The position numbers were made by a program, and so were the translations under genes. Positions 7,681-14,949 of a stretch of 28,203 bases of DNA are shown here, one piece after another. The notes under the pieces are model-generated. The model did no database searches and was not told where the DNA came from. It saw only the letters and a list, made by a program, of their open reading frames with translations. Position 1 is the first letter of the stretch; each line of letters begins with the position of its first letter. The stretch lies in the NCBI GenBank assembly GCA_903822375.1, contig CAIJOU010000456.1:1-28203 (forward strand), written 5' to 3'. The DNA comes from Candidatus Hydrogenedentota bacterium (lineage in GTDB: Bacteria > Hydrogenedentota > Hydrogenedentia > Hydrogenedentales > CAITNO01).

Positions 7681-8367
7681 TCACTCCCTGAAACGGTAGC
7701 CCACGCCGCGCACCGTCTCGATGCGTTCGCCGTGCGCCCCGAGCTTCTTGCGCAGGCTGACCACGTGCACGTCGACGGAGCGGTCAGTCACCGGATAGCC
7801 CGGTCCGTGCATCGCATCGACGACCTGTGCCCGCGTAAACACCCTGCCCGGCCGCCGCGCCAGCAGTGCCAACAGGTCGAATTCCGAACGGGTGAGTTCC
7901 ACGGGAACTCCATCCAGTGTCACCTCGCGCTGGTCCGGGCGCAACACCAGGTCGCCGGCACGGACAGGTGCACTTTCGCCCGCTCCTTCCGGCGCCTGCC
8001 TCCGCAGCACCGCGCCCACCCGCGCCACCAGCACTTTCGGACTGAACGGCTTGGTCACATAATCGTCGGCACCCAGTTCCAGCCCGCGCACAATGTCCCG
8101 CTCGGACCCGCGTGCCGAGAGTATGACGATGGGTGTTCTTTCCGTACTCCGGTCCTTCCTGAGCATGGCGCAGACCTCGAATCCGTCAAGTCCGGGGAGC
8201 ATCAGGTCGAGTAGCACCAATCCCGGAGTCTCTTTTCGGGCCTGTTCCAACGCTTCCGTGCCCGATTCGGCGCAGATGCAGTCGTAGCCCGCCCGTTCGA
8301 GATTGTAACGGACCAGTTCCCGGATGTCTTCCTCATCATCAACCACGAGTATGGGTCTGTTCGCCAT
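7681..8367 (-). CDS. phoB: Phosphate-regulon response regulator PhoB
   Basis: OmpR/PhoB-type transcription factor, 228 aa. The receiver domain has acidic residues at 10-11 (VVDDEED), phospho-acceptor Asp54 (LVLLDLMLPGLDG), Ser/Ala near 84 and Lys106 (VTKPFSP). The C-terminal winged helix spans about 130-228, with the recognition region DRSVDVHVVSLRKKLG and the final VRGVGYRF hairpin. I chose the ATG at 8367 because AGGAG lies 7 nt upstream; an in-frame ATG at 8394 adds only nine unlikely residues. phoR follows after 3 nt, giving a phoBR operon. A Pho-box-like repeat 50 nt upstream suggests autoregulation. Confidence 0.93.
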   Translation of the reverse strand: MANRPILVVDDEEDIRELVRYNLERAGYDCICAESGTEALEQARKETPGLVLLDLMLPGLDGFEVCAMLRKDRSTERTPIVILSARGSERDIVRGLELGADDYVTKPFSPKVLVARVGAVLRRQAPEGAGESAPVRAGDLVLRPDQREVTLDGVPVELTRSEFDLLALLARRPGRVFTRAQVVDAMHGPGYPVTDRSVDVHVVSLRKKLGAHGERIETVRGVGYRFRE

Positions 8368-8401
8368 GGGCGCTCCTGTTGTGTCTGTATGCATGGTCAG
8401 G

Positions 8402-8433
8402 AGTATGCGGTGCGCGTGTTAGCGAAAGGTTAG
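8402..8433 (-). promoter_or_regulatory. Candidate Pho box and -10 for phoBR
   Basis: On the minus strand CTAACC-TTTCG-CTAACA (8433 to 8417) is a direct repeat with an 11-bp period. CATACT (8407-8402), a good -10 candidate, follows after 9 nt. On the plus strand it reads as two GTTAGCG units separated by AAAG. The layout is identical to the site in front of pstS. Confidence 0.6.
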
Positions 8434-8454
8434 CGACCGGCCCGTGCGGACGGC

Positions 8455-9904
8455 TCAGTCCAGGGCCAGTTCCACCGCCCGGTACGCGCCGTGGTACACC
8501 CCCCATCCCGTCCAGCTTGATAATGCCGTCGCAGAGCATGGACAGCAGGTCGTCCTCGTCGATCAGCAGCCGCAGCGTCTGAAGGGTCAGCGGAATGCTG
8601 TCGCATTCCTGGGTGCCGTCGCCCAGTTCAGACGAACGGATCGCGCCCCACGCCTCATGCCCGCCGACCCGCTCCAGAAACAGTTTCGGGATGGGGTAGT
8701 AGGCCAGCTCGCTGGGTTTGGTCAGGAGCACGTCGCTGGCGCGCATGAGCAGGTTGGTCGTGTAGACGGCGGCGTAGATGTCGTTGTTCAGGAAGGTGTG
8801 CAGTCCGCCGGGCAGGTCTTCCTCCGCGGCGCGCTCGGCAAACTGGGCGCTTTCCGTCCAGTCCGTGTGCCGGGTGGCGAGTTCACGGGCACCCAGAACG
8901 GACCCCATCACCGCGTCATGAATGCGCTGGTGGTCGCCGAAATTGATGAACAGCGTAACGCTCTTTTCGCGCAGGCGGGGCATCAGCTCATGGAGAACCG
9001 CCGCAATCAGGCCCTGCTGCGCGCCCGCACCGCCCACCGAGACAAGCAGCCGGCGCGGCGCCTTGGCCTGCATCCGCGTCAGCCGGGCTTCGCAGTCCAG
9101 CACGGCGTTGACCGCAAGCTCATGGTCGATATAGTGGCCCGTCATGGCCAACTGCGCGGCGGGCACGCCGTGGGGTGCCTGGCCGCGGCTGCCCATGCCC
9201 TTGAGCGTGCGAAAACCGAAATAGGCCGAGGGTGACTGCACCGTCTGGATGCCGCCCGCCGAGAGATGAAAGCCCAGCGGGCAGTTGTCCGGAATGACAT
9301 TGACGACGCGCCTGAGCCCTGCGTGCAACGCGCCGTGCGCCGCAAAGGGATGGGAGGCCAGGAAGGGCATGTCCTTGGGGATTTCGCCGTACACGTCGGA
9401 GAAAAGCGTTGACGCCGCCATGACGGGGTAGTTCTTTTCAAGCCGCTTGTACCATTTGCCCATCAGCGGGTCCCAGAGGAGACGGTTGAACAGGCGCGAT
9501 TTCTGGCTGATGCGCGAACCGAGGGAATACCACTTGTCCATGTCGCGGATCATCCGCGCGCCGGGCGAATCGAAAGCGAGCAGGTCGAACCAGTAGGGAA
9601 CGAGCCCCATGGAATGCACCGCCGAGGCGAGCGCCATGGCGATGCGGTAATGGCCGTAGCCCATGCGTATTGTGCCGACAAGGACCCCTTTTTCAGGGTC
9701 GAGAGCCGCACCGCCCGGGCGCGAGACGACGTTGTGCACGCCGATGAAGGGACCCACGGTGGGGTTTTCGGACGCGGTCAGCGGATATTTGAGGCCGTCG
9801 ACGAAGCCGTACTTGCGGGAAAAGCGCTCCCGAAGCCGCTCACCCTGCGCCACCCGCCGCGGACTAATCGTGTTGCCGAAGATCTGCACCCTGTCTGTAC
9901 CCAT
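8455..9904 (-). CDS. GT-B-fold glycosyltransferase-like protein (apparent frameshift near C-terminus)
   Basis: Hypothetical cytoplasmic or peripheral protein, about 482 aa if the frame is corrected. GT-B-like features are a glycine-rich loop GTIRMGYGHYRIAMAL near the N-terminus, reminiscent of the GxGH loop of MurG and MGDG-synthase-type enzymes, and LVSVGGAGAQQGL at the start of the second half. The substrate cannot be read from sequence. I chose the ATG at 9904 (MGTDRVQIF); longer in-frame starts would run through the promoter of the divergent gene. The uninterrupted frame runs on to 8339 with a low-complexity tail that enters phoB. Removing one base from the C6 run at 8499-8504 (G6 on the coding strand) instead gives GMGVYHGAYRAVELALD and a stop at 8455. 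I read this as a frameshift or sequencing indel. Confidence 0.6.
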
Positions 9905-9943
9905 GGGAACATCATACCTTAACCGCCTTTCCCGTGCCACCTG

Positions 9944-9972
9944 TTGTCGAATCCCCGCCATGGTGCTACAAT
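9944..9972 (+). promoter_or_regulatory. Sigma70-type promoter for the 68-aa gene
   Basis: TTGTCG (9944-9949), a 17-nt spacer and TACAAT (9967-9972). The expected transcript start is near 9979, about 25 nt before the GTG at 10004. Its position supports the short start chosen for the divergent gene at 9904. Confidence 0.6.
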
Positions 9973-10003
9973 TGGGTCAAGAGCTGAACGTGGAGCAGTC
10001 ACA

Positions 10004-10210
10004 GTGCCAACGTACGAATACCATGCCATTCGCGCCGAAGGCGAGGAGGAGCACGAGCACTCCAAGTCTTTTGTCGGTGGGATAATCATTGCCCGGGACC
10101 GGCACGAGGCCAAGGCCAAACTGCGCGAACAGGGACTGAAGGCGACCATGCTCAAGCGCGCCCGCGGCATCATGGCTGTCATCAAGTGGCTCGACGCCGA
10201 CATCCGCTAA
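10004..10210 (+). CDS. Small protein resembling the N-terminal domain of GspF/PilC (68 aa)
   Basis: A 68-aa protein starting at a GTG, with GGAG upstream and a good promoter 32 nt upstream. It opens with PTYEYHAIRAEGE, continues with a glycine-containing turn and GIIIARDRHEAKAKLREQGLKATML. This pattern (xTYxYxAxxxxG, then I-x-A, A-x-x-L-R-x-x-G-L) is what one sees at the very start of type II secretion and type IV pilus inner-membrane proteins of the GspF/PilC family. The rest of such a protein is absent: the ORF stops at 10210 and no membrane segments follow. FmdB-type regulators also start PTYEY but have cysteines, which this lacks. Function is unknown; it may be a domain relic or an independent small adaptor. 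Confidence 0.65.
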   Translation: MPTYEYHAIRAEGEEEHEHSKSFVGGIIIARDRHEAKAKLREQGLKATMLKRARGIMAVIKWLDADIR

Positions 10211-10247
10211 CCCGTCCGCCGGTTTTTTACTTGCCCATCGGATCGGG

Positions 10248-10260
10248 TACAATTCGCCCA
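10248..10260 (+). promoter_or_regulatory. -10 element placing the transcript start at the GT2 start codon
   Basis: TACAAT (10248-10253) lies only 6 nt before the ATG at 10260, and no Shine-Dalgarno precedes the ATG. A transcript from this element would be leaderless. The -35 region is poor; a T6 run covers it. Confidence 0.35.
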
Positions 10261-11228
10261 TGCAGGTTGTTTTTGTCATACCCGTGTACAACGAACAGGA
10301 AACCCTTGTGCCGCTGGCCGAGGGAATCATCGAGCACATGGGCGGCCGTCCGCACCGCATTGTCTTCGTGAATGACGGCAGCACGGACGAGTCGTGGGCG
10401 CGCATCCTCGCGCTGCGCGAGAAGCATCCGCACATCGATGCAGTGCGCCTGCGCCGCAATTTCGGCAAAACCATCGCACTGACTGTCGGTTTCGCCCACT
10501 CCCAGGGCGGCATTATCGTCACAATGGACGCCGACCTGCAGGACAACCCCCGCGAGATCCCCCGCATGCTCGTTCCCATCGAGGAGCAGGGTTACGATGT
10601 GGTCTGCGGCTGGAAACAGCGGCGGCAGGATCCGTGGCACAAAACGGTTCCCTCGCGCGTGTACAACGCCTGGATCGCGCGCACCTTCAAGCTGCCGATT
10701 CACGACGTCAACACCGGATTCAAGGCCATGCGCAACACGGCGGTGTGCGGCATGCCGCTCTACGGCGACATGCACCGGCTCATCCCGGTCTTTGCGGCCA
10801 GCATGGGTTTCCGCGTCACCGAAATTCCCGTCGAGCACCAGCCGCGCCGCTTTGGCAAGTCGAAATACGGGTTCGGTCGTTTTGCGCGCGGCGCGCTGGA
10901 CGCGATTACCGCCGCATTCCTGACAAAATACGGCGACGCGCCCGGCCAGTATTTTGGCCGCATGATTCTGCTTTGCGGTGCGATGATTGTGGCTGTGCTT
11001 GTCGCCGCCGTGACCGCATCACTGCTCGTCGCGTTTTTCCTGAGCGGGGCAAACTATGGCGAGCAGCTCGCCATGACCGCGATCATCCTGCTCATGATGC
11101 TGATGAGCCTCGTCATCGTCAGCGTCGGCACCGTCGGCGTGGGGTTGGGATTCGTGGCCGAACTGCTGCTCCGCCGCACCCCCGCCCCTGATCCAGGCCG
11201 GTACATCGCCGAAAAGCACGTCGGGTAG
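10260..11228 (+). CDS. Family 2 glycosyltransferase, polyprenyl-phosphate type (DPM1/ArnC/GtrB-like)
   Basis: Predicted 322-aa membrane-anchored GT-A enzyme that moves a sugar from a nucleotide donor onto polyprenyl phosphate at the inner membrane. The N-terminal catalytic domain shows VFVIPVYNEQE, VNDGSTDES, the metal-binding DAD (Asp90-Asp92) followed by LQDNP, and the acceptor-loop region HQPRRFGKSKYGFGR. Two hydrophobic segments lie at about 233-260 and 271-295 (the latter GxGxGF-rich), as in ArnC and GtrB. No dedicated flippase or acceptor transferase is adjacent, so the sugar is unknown. It lies 49 nt after the 68-aa gene. Confidence 0.88.
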   Translation: MQVVFVIPVYNEQETLVPLAEGIIEHMGGRPHRIVFVNDGSTDESWARILALREKHPHIDAVRLRRNFGKTIALTVGFAHSQGGIIVTMDADLQDNPREIPRMLVPIEEQGYDVVCGWKQRRQDPWHKTVPSRVYNAWIARTFKLPIHDVNTGFKAMRNTAVCGMPLYGDMHRLIPVFAASMGFRVTEIPVEHQPRRFGKSKYGFGRFARGALDAITAAFLTKYGDAPGQYFGRMILLCGAMIVAVLVAAVTASLLVAFFLSGANYGEQLAMTAIILLMMLMSLVIVSVGTVGVGLGFVAELLLRRTPAPDPGRYIAEKHVG

Positions 11229-11368
11229 GGAACCCGGCAGGAGCAGTGCCTTGGGGGGACTCCCCTTTCCGTGCAAGAACCGCGGGTGAAGCCCTTCTCG
11301 AAGCCCGTCCGATTTCGCGCGTGTCAGCCATCGGCGACGTTGTGCTTTTCTATTGCCCGAAAAGTTGT

Positions 11369-11374
11369 TAGAAT
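11369..11374 (+). promoter_or_regulatory. Possible -10 element upstream of the oxidoreductase gene
   Basis: TAGAAT (11369-11374) stands out in the 251-nt gap between the glycosyltransferase and oxidoreductase genes. The -35 at normal spacing (TTTTCT) is poor. Apart from a small G4/C4 hairpin near 11250-11262, I see nothing else in this gap. Confidence 0.3.
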
Positions 11375-11479
11375 ACCTGTTCTGTCTGCATGCCGGGGAG
11401 GGCCATTGCATGGGGGTGGGTGCTTTCTGAACGGTGATGGGTGGGTACACGGCGCGGTCCGGCCGTTGGGAGTCCTGGC

Positions 11480-12439
11480 ATGGTGAAAATCGGCTTCGTC
11501 GGATGCGGGGGAATTGCCCAGGAACACCTCAAGCACCTCCGGACTATAAACGACGTGAAAATCGTGGGGGTGTGCGACGCGATTGCGGCCCGGTCCAGGG
11601 CATTTGCCGCGGAGGCGGGCGCAGAGGTGTACGCCGATCCCGTTTCGCTGTACGACAAGGCCAAGCCCGACGCGGTGTGCGTGGCCGTGCCGCCCTTTGC
11701 GCACGGCGCCATTGAGGAGGAGGCCGCGGCGCGGGGGATACATTTGTTCGTCGAGAAGCCCGTTGCCATCGACATGGCGGTTGCAGCGCGCGTTTCCGGG
11801 GCGATCAAGCGCGCCGGCATTCTCAGTTCTGCGGGCTACTGCTACCGCTACTGCGACACCATTGACACGGCGCGCGCCCTGCTGAAAGGCAAGGCGGTGT
11901 CACTGGTGACCGGTGCGTGGATCGGCGGGCTGCCGCCGACGCCCTGGTGGCGGCGGCGCAACCAGAGCGGCGGTCAGATGCTGGAACAGACCACCCACCT
12001 TTTCGACCTGGTTCGTTACCTGTGCGGCCCCGTGCAGGAAGTGCACGCGATGGTGTCGCGGGGCTGCATGAGCCGGGTCGAGGGGTTTGACGTGGATGAC
12101 AGCAGCGTCGTGGTCCTGCGCCTGAAGACCGGCGCGGTGGCATCCATCACCTCGACCTGCATCATCAACCATCCCGGACGAATTCACCTGGACATTGTCA
12201 CGCCTGAATTCACGCTCACCCTGAACAACGGCACGGTGCGCGTCGAAGAGGACCATCGCGTCACCGAATACCGGTCCGAGTGCGACAAGTACGCCGAGGA
12301 GAACCGCGCGTTCATCGACGCCGTGCGCACGGGAAAAAAGAACGGCATCCGTTGCACCTATGCCGACGCGGTGAAGACCCTGCAGGTCACGTGCGCGGCG
12401 AACGAGTCCGCCGAGACCGGCATGCCGGTGAAGCTGTAG
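11480..12439 (+). CDS. Gfo/Idh/MocA-family NAD(P)-dependent oxidoreductase
   Basis: Predicted 319-aa cytoplasmic sugar or cyclitol dehydrogenase. The Rossmann start is VKIGFVGCGGIAQEHLKHL, and the family catalytic motif EKP is at 92-94 (FVEKPVAIDM). GGQMLEQTTHLFDLVRYLCG, about 169-188, carries the second-domain histidine of the active site, and an alpha/beta C-terminal domain follows. The start is the ATG at 11480, with GGGAG 7 nt upstream; the frame is open to 11441. Members of this family act on many sugars and inositols, so the substrate is not assignable. The gene appears to be monocistronic, with intergenic repeats downstream. Confidence 0.88.
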   Translation: MVKIGFVGCGGIAQEHLKHLRTINDVKIVGVCDAIAARSRAFAAEAGAEVYADPVSLYDKAKPDAVCVAVPPFAHGAIEEEAAARGIHLFVEKPVAIDMAVAARVSGAIKRAGILSSAGYCYRYCDTIDTARALLKGKAVSLVTGAWIGGLPPTPWWRRRNQSGGQMLEQTTHLFDLVRYLCGPVQEVHAMVSRGCMSRVEGFDVDDSSVVVLRLKTGAVASITSTCIINHPGRIHLDIVTPEFTLTLNNGTVRVEEDHRVTEYRSECDKYAEENRAFIDAVRTGKKNGIRCTYADAVKTLQVTCAANESAETGMPVKL

Positions 12440-12454
12440 CCGAACTTTCCTCAT

Positions 12455-12576
12455 CTTCTTGCTCTTGCTCTTGCTCTTGCTCTTAATCTTAATCTTGCTC
12501 TAGCTCTTGCTTTGTGGTTTATGGTTCAGTTCTCCCTAATATCGAGCAAGATTAAGAGCAGGAGCAAGCGCAGGAG
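12455..12576. repeat. TTGCTC hexamer array with an inverted copy (long imperfect hairpin)
   Basis: From 12455 to 12511 there are tandem hexamers, four to five GCTCTT units followed by two AATCTT units and further GCTCT-like units. At 12544-12568 lies the reverse complement of the junction (arm beginning GAGCAAGATTAAGAGC). It pairs with 12474-12500 except for one mismatch and one extra AATCTT hexamer. It sits in the gap between the oxidoreductase and transporter genes. A role as terminator or a dispersed repeat is possible. Confidence 0.75.
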
Positions 12577-12639
12577 AGAAGAACCAACCAGCCCACGCCT
12601 ATCAGCCAAACAGTCATCCTGTACCAAATCTCCCGGCAG

Positions 12640-12669
12640 TTGCCCCGGCCCCGTCCATGCTGGGATAAT
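12640..12669 (+). promoter_or_regulatory. Possible promoter for the MFS transporter gene
   Basis: TTGCCC (12640-12645), an 18-nt spacer and GATAAT (12664-12669). The transcript start would fall near 12676, ahead of both candidate start codons. Confidence 0.4.
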
Positions 12670-12741
12670 ACCCCCGCTCGCGAAACGGCAGGCGGCCGTT
12701 CCGCAGTTGTCATGCCTTATCCCCGCCGCCGTTCCCATACC

Positions 12742-13992
12742 ATGGAAAAACCGTTCATGTTTGGTCCGCACGCACGCCTGTACCTTGCAGGCTTTATACT
12801 CGACTTCGCCATAATGACCGCGATAACGGTCATACCGTTCTATGTCTACAACCAGCTCGGCGGCGATGAGATGATGTCCGGGATGTTTGGCGGGGTCCAG
12901 TCGGTGTGCTATGCCGTTACCTGCCTTGTCGCCTCGCGCTTTGTCGGCAGGACACACCACGGGTTGCGCTGGGCCTATGCAGGGCTGCTTATCTACCTCG
13001 TTCTTATGCCGCTCATGCTCTTCTCAAAGAATCCCTGGGTGGCCGGGGGCATCAGCGTGGTGGCGTGGGGGGGGCTGGCTCTTGTATGGCCGGCATTCTA
13101 TTCCTGGCTCGGCGCGGACCCCGATCCGGTGCGCCGCCAAAAGAGCCTCGGCTGGTTCAACATAGCCTGGAGTTCGGGCTTCACGGTCAGTCCGCTGTTT
13201 GCCGGACCGCTGTACGACCACGCCTACTGGCTGCCGTTCGTGGTCGTTTTTGCGGGCACGGGCGTGGCGCTGCTGCTGGCCTGGTCGCTGCCGCGGGAGC
13301 GCGACTATTTCGGCGTGCCCGCCCACGAGGACCCCGAGGATGAAACCGCCATCGACTGGAAGAGCGAGACCTTTCTCTACGCCTCGTGGATGGCCACGCT
13401 GGTGGCAAACATAATCATGGGCGTCATGCGCTCGGTCTATCCCAAGCGCGTGAACGATCTCGTTGCGGCCGGTGAACTGCGCATCTTTTTCGAAAGCAGT
13501 CCCGCCGGGTTCCTCACCGTGGACGCGGCCACCAAGTACTCCTGGCTGGCCTTCGCCTGCTCGCTGTTCACCGCGTTGATCTTCCTCTACTTTGGCCATT
13601 CCGCCGTGTGGCGGCACCGGCTGGGCTGGCTCATCGGCATCCAGGTGGCCGCCGGCGCGGCCTTCTGGGCGCTGGCCACCACAACCAGCCTTGCCGTGAT
13701 GCTGCTCGCCTTTGCGCTGGCCGGCGCGGCGCTCGGTGTTGGGTTCTTCTCCAGCGTGTACTACAGCGTGGCCAACCCGCGCCTGAAACACCGGCGCGCC
13801 TCGATCAACGAGGGTGCGGTGGGCGTGGGAGGCTGCCTTGGGAGCATTGTGTTCGGCTACCTCGCCAACCGACACGGCATGGCGTTCCCCTTCCAGTGGT
13901 CGCCGCTGTTCATCACCGCCGCGGTCCTGTTCCAGTTCTGGCTGGTCCGCCACGGCGCGCGCCGCGTCGCGCGGATGCAGCGGGCGCAATAG
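12742..13992 (+). CDS. Major facilitator superfamily transporter
   Basis: Predicted inner-membrane transporter with about 12 membrane segments, 416 aa from the chosen ATG (MEKPFMFGPHARLYLAGF). The first helix is about 12-30. The large central cytoplasmic loop (PRERDYFGVPAHEDPEDE) splits two six-helix halves. In the first half, WLGADPDPVRRQKSLGWFNIAW resembles the loop after helix 4 in sugar and drug MFS members. I cannot assign a substrate. Another ATG at 12712 adds ten basic residues, and neither start has a convincing Shine-Dalgarno. It converges on the methyltransferase gene; the 126-nt gap between them has no clear terminator. Confidence 0.82.
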   Translation: MEKPFMFGPHARLYLAGFILDFAIMTAITVIPFYVYNQLGGDEMMSGMFGGVQSVCYAVTCLVASRFVGRTHHGLRWAYAGLLIYLVLMPLMLFSKNPWVAGGISVVAWGGLALVWPAFYSWLGADPDPVRRQKSLGWFNIAWSSGFTVSPLFAGPLYDHAYWLPFVVVFAGTGVALLLAWSLPRERDYFGVPAHEDPEDETAIDWKSETFLYASWMATLVANIIMGVMRSVYPKRVNDLVAAGELRIFFESSPAGFLTVDAATKYSWLAFACSLFTALIFLYFGHSAVWRHRLGWLIGIQVAAGAAFWALATTTSLAVMLLAFALAGAALGVGFFSSVYYSVANPRLKHRRASINEGAVGVGGCLGSIVFGYLANRHGMAFPFQWSPLFITAAVLFQFWLVRHGARRVARMQRAQ

Positions 13993-14118
13993 AGCAGGGG
14001 GCTTGGCGGAAAGGCCCGTGGCGTTTTTGGCCGGACCGTCACGACAAGCGCACGTTGTCCCTTTTCCCTTATTGAAGGGGCACCGGTTTCAAGGGGAGAC
14101 TCGGTGTCATGCAGCCAT

Positions 14119-14949
14119 TCATGACCCGAGGGGTTTGCGGCAGAGAAACACTGTTTCATCCGCGCGGATCTGGTAGCGCTCCCGAAGCGCCTGTTCCAGA
14201 AATTGGTCCGCGCGAAATGCCGTCACCTCGAAATCCTTCAGCCGCTCCGGAAAATCATTGGCCGAATAGTCGCGCACATGACCGTACAGTTCCGGATTGG
14301 GTGCGCCGAATTCGACCGTGGCCGGGATGGGGGCGAAGGGGACCATCATCAGCGAGACGCCGCCGGGGCGCAGCACCCGCCGGATCTCGCGCAGCGCGGC
14401 CCCGTCGTCCAGAATGTGCTCCAGAACGTGCACATGAACCACAAGGTCGAATGAGCCATCCTTGAAGGGCAGGGACACCAGGTCTGCGGCCGCCTTGGGC
14501 GGCGGGGCCAGTATGTAAATGAACGGGTCCAGATCGCTGCTTACGACGAAGCGCGCGCCGCGACGGTCCATCCATTCGCGCATTTCCGGCTCGGGCGCGC
14601 AGTGCAGCACACGCGCATCCCTGAACAGCGCGGCCACCGCGGGCTCGTCCACCACCAGCCGCATGAGGCGGTGACGGTCGTGCCGGCCGCAGCGGGGGCA
14701 TTCGATCTGGGGCAGAACCCACTGCCCGATATCGAGCCAGCGGAACGCCGTCCCGCGCCAGCCACAGCACGGGCATTCCACACGGGGCCTGCAGAAACGG
14801 TCCATCCAGCGCCAACACGCGTTGATGAAGGGCGTGCGCACGCAGTTCCATGCGGAACGCAGGCCGAAACGCCGCGCCCGGGACGCCGCGATTCGCGCGA
14901 CGCGAAACAGCAGCACGGCGGACGAGGGGCGGTTCATGGCATTGCTCAC
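14119..14949 (-). CDS. Zinc-ribbon class I SAM-dependent methyltransferase
   Basis: Predicted 276-aa methyltransferase. It begins with a helical segment, then a zinc ribbon (C59-x2-C62 and C84-x2-C87, followed by GRHDRHRL). The Rossmann core starts at VLHCAPEPE (about 114-122), with an acidic SAM loop SSDLDP and the post-I motif SFDLVVHVHVLEHILDD, then RRVLRPGG. This architecture (CxxC pairs, RHR, LHxAPE) is frequent in glycan-modification clusters, but the substrate is unknown. The GTG at 14949 overlaps the stop of the preceding gene by 4 nt (GTGA). An internal ATG at 14937 is the alternative start. It is the last gene of a three-gene leftward operon. Confidence 0.82.
   Translation of the reverse strand: MSNAMNRPSSAVLLFRVARIAASRARRFGLRSAWNCVRTPFINACWRWMDRFCRPRVECPCCGWRGTAFRWLDIGQWVLPQIECPRCGRHDRHRLMRLVVDEPAVAALFRDARVLHCAPEPEMREWMDRRGARFVVSSDLDPFIYILAPPPKAAADLVSLPFKDGSFDLVVHVHVLEHILDDGAALREIRRVLRPGGVSLMMVPFAPIPATVEFGAPNPELYGHVRDYSANDFPERLKDFEVTAFRADQFLEQALRERYQIRADETVFLCRKPLGS

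Noticed and set aside
12280..12486. ORF ending in a Ser-Cys repeat
   Set aside because: The Ser-Cys tail is just the TTGCTC hexamer array read in one frame; the start lies inside the oxidoreductase gene.
12455..12576. CRISPR-like array
   Set aside because: The repeats are contiguous hexamers without unique spacers. No CRISPR array or cas gene is present in the window.
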